The notes under the pieces: model-generated
Database searches by the model: none
Seen by the model: the letters and a program-made list of their open reading frames with translations, nothing else
What the model was told of the DNA's origin: nothing
Assembly: GCA_036507655.1 (NCBI GenBank)
Contig: DATCIS010000004.1
Span: 1 to 6,503, forward strand
Direction of reading: 5' to 3'
Length of the DNA stretch: 6,503 nucleotides
Origin: 2-01-FULL-49-22 sp036507655
GTDB lineage: Bacteria; Patescibacteriota; Saccharimonadia; Saccharimonadales; UBA10212
Translations under genes and position numbers: made by a program
Shown: positions 5,877 through 6,503 of the stretch, piece after piece
Layout: each line of letters opens with the position of its first letter
Position numbering within the stretch: the first letter of the stretch is position 1

Positions 5877-5949
5877 CCCAGCACTTAGCATTCGAGCAAT
5901 TATATTACTAGCAGCCACTCCGTGGCTGGTCTCGATGTTAAGTGCTGGG
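5877..5949. repeat. Large imperfect inverted repeat with nested hairpin in a divergent intergenic region
   Basis: The left arm, CCCAGCACTTA plus GCATTCGAG (5877-5896), is the inverse complement of the right arm, CTCGATGT plus TAAGTGCTGGG (5931-5949), with one G/A change (still a G-U pair in RNA) and one extra T in the left arm. The outer 11 bases pair perfectly. Inside, CAGCCAC (5912-5918) and GTGGCTG (5922-5928) make a perfect seven-base stem around TCC. The left side between the stems is A/T-rich and holds a minus-strand TATAAT. Possible readings are paired operator sites, a leader-RNA structure, or a small palindromic repeat element. No matching copy occurs elsewhere in the window. Confidence 0.8.
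5899..5904 (-). promoter_or_regulatory. Putative -10 box for the FAD-oxidase gene
   Basis: The minus strand reads TATAAT exactly, inside the large inverted repeat. Transcription would start near 5892, giving a leader of about 43 bases before ATG 5849 that includes one arm of the repeat. No good -35 is found at 16-18 bases upstream (AGCCAC at 17), so an activator or another promoter is possible. Confidence 0.4.
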
Positions 5950-5990
5950 CTTACACAAAAAATACGACAATTTACGATGCAGGCGTGATG

Positions 5991-5996
5991 TAAAAT
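5991..5996 (+). promoter_or_regulatory. Putative -10 box of thyA (possibly leaderless transcript)
   Basis: TAAAAT matches TATAAT at five of six bases and ends nine bases before the thyA ATG. A start about seven bases downstream would fall at or within a few bases of the ATG, giving a leaderless or near-leaderless mRNA. No clear -35 or Shine-Dalgarno (only GAG runs touching or near the ATG) is seen. Confidence 0.35.
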
Positions 5997-6005
5997 TGAG
6001 TTGAG

Positions 6006-6503
6006 ATGAGGCAGTATTTGGAGCTTTTGCAAGACATTAAGACCAACGGGGTTAAAAAATCCGACCGTACGGGTGTTGGCACTATCAGCGTATTTGGCCG
6101 GCAGTTACGGTTCGATTTAAGCGAGGGTTTTCCGCTTCTGACGACCAAGAAGATGTTTACTCGCGGCATCATCCATGAGCTGATCTGGTTTTTAAAAGGC
6201 AGCACTAACATCAAATACCTGGTCGATAACGACGTCCATATCTGGGATGACTGGCCGTATAAGCACTACCTGCAGAGTCATGAAAAACTGGTACCTGACA
6301 GCAATAGTGATGAATGGAAGCAAGGCATCGCCGAATTCACTCAAAAGATTAAAGAAGACGATGCTTTCGCTAAAAAATGGGGCGAGCTCGGCCCGGTTTA
6401 TGGCTACCAGTGGCGCAATTGGCCGACGCCAGACGGTAATCACGTCGACCAGCTAAAAAAGGCTATTGATACTATCAAAACCAACCCCGACTCACGCCGT
6501 ATC
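6006..6503 (+). CDS. thyA: Thymidylate synthase, N-terminal part (3' end outside window)
   Basis: ThyA methylates dUMP to dTMP using methylene-tetrahydrofolate in the cytoplasm. The frame is open from the ATG to the window edge (166 codons). The start is secure because MRQYLELLQDI matches the E. coli N-terminus MKQYLELMQ. Marks are SDRTGVGTISVFG (19-31, with R21 for dUMP phosphate), GFPLLTTKK (41-49), IIHELIWFLKGSTN (55-68, with catalytic E58), IWDDW (79-83), GELGPVYGYQWRNWPTPDG (126-144) and NPDSRRI at the edge. Between IWDDW and GELGP there is an insert of about 38 residues absent from the E. coli enzyme but typical of the longer Lactobacillus/Staphylococcus type. The catalytic cysteine would lie about 20 residues past the edge, so an intact gene cannot be confirmed. 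It is divergent from the FAD oxidase. Confidence 0.96.
   Translation, partial: MRQYLELLQDIKTNGVKKSDRTGVGTISVFGRQLRFDLSEGFPLLTTKKMFTRGIIHELIWFLKGSTNIKYLVDNDVHIWDDWPYKHYLQSHEKLVPDSNSDEWKQGIAEFTQKIKEDDAFAKKWGELGPVYGYQWRNWPTPDGNHVDQLKKAIDTIKTNPDSRRI

Noticed and set aside
5877..5949. Integron attC site: GTTAAGT (5937-5943) fits GTTRRRY and the element has a bulged base and suitable length.
   Set aside because: The partner ACTTAGC fails RYYYAAC at one base, pairing continues well beyond the R box, and there is no integrase, second site or cassette array in the window.
5874..5953. A small transposon-like element (MITE) with TTA target duplications.
   Set aside because: TTA adjoins the left arm but is offset by one base on the right, and there is no second copy in the window. 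It stays a possibility only within the repeat entry.
5972..6443. Frames antisense or out of phase with thyA (5972-6214, 6192-6443, 6247-6456).
   Set aside because: The plus-strand frame from 6006 is unambiguously ThyA, so these are shadows.

Overview
The window is a bacterial chromosomal segment with seven genes. Six are recognisable from motifs and one is a small unknown membrane protein. Both end genes are cut by the window: cyoB lacks its 5' part and thyA lacks its 3' part. UGA is used as a stop (cyoB and cyoC both end in TGA), so the standard bacterial code applies; this argues against Gracilibacteria/Absconditabacteria, which read UGA as glycine. A compact cytochrome bo3 operon next to a DoxX protein and a stand-alone FAD-linked 2-hydroxyacid dehydrogenase fits what is known of some Saccharibacteria (TM7) genomes. 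That lineage call is inference (roughly 50-60%) and cannot be settled from this sequence alone.

Region 1-3415, plus strand, is a tightly packed terminal-oxidase operon: cyoB (subunit I), cyoC (subunit III), cyoD (subunit IV), cyoE (heme O synthase), then an 87-residue three-helix membrane protein. cyoB/cyoC and cyoC/cyoD each overlap by ATGA, and cyoE starts inside cyoD. cyoA would be expected upstream, outside the window. The products would form a quinol-oxidising, proton-pumping heme-copper oxidase. All catalytic histidines, the cross-linked tyrosine and the K-channel lysine that fall in the window are present.

Region 3416-4028 holds a short gap with a plausible sigma70-type promoter and a strong Shine-Dalgarno, followed by a DoxX-family membrane protein. 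Region 4029-4196, between convergent genes, has no credible protein gene but contains three consecutive potential stem-loops. Region 4197-5849, minus strand, is a soluble or peripheral FAD-linked oxidase of the D-lactate/2-hydroxyacid dehydrogenase type. Such enzymes commonly pass electrons to quinones or cytochromes, so it is a plausible, unproven electron source for the oxidase.

Region 5850-6005 separates the divergent FAD-oxidase and thyA genes. It carries a large imperfect inverted repeat (about 20-base arms, 73 bp overall) enclosing a second perfect hairpin and a consensus TATAAT on the minus strand. From 6006 to the window end runs the N-terminal part of thymidylate synthase, cut about 20 residues before the expected catalytic cysteine. 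The least explained parts are the two structured intergenic regions and the small membrane protein; no wholly new system could be demonstrated.
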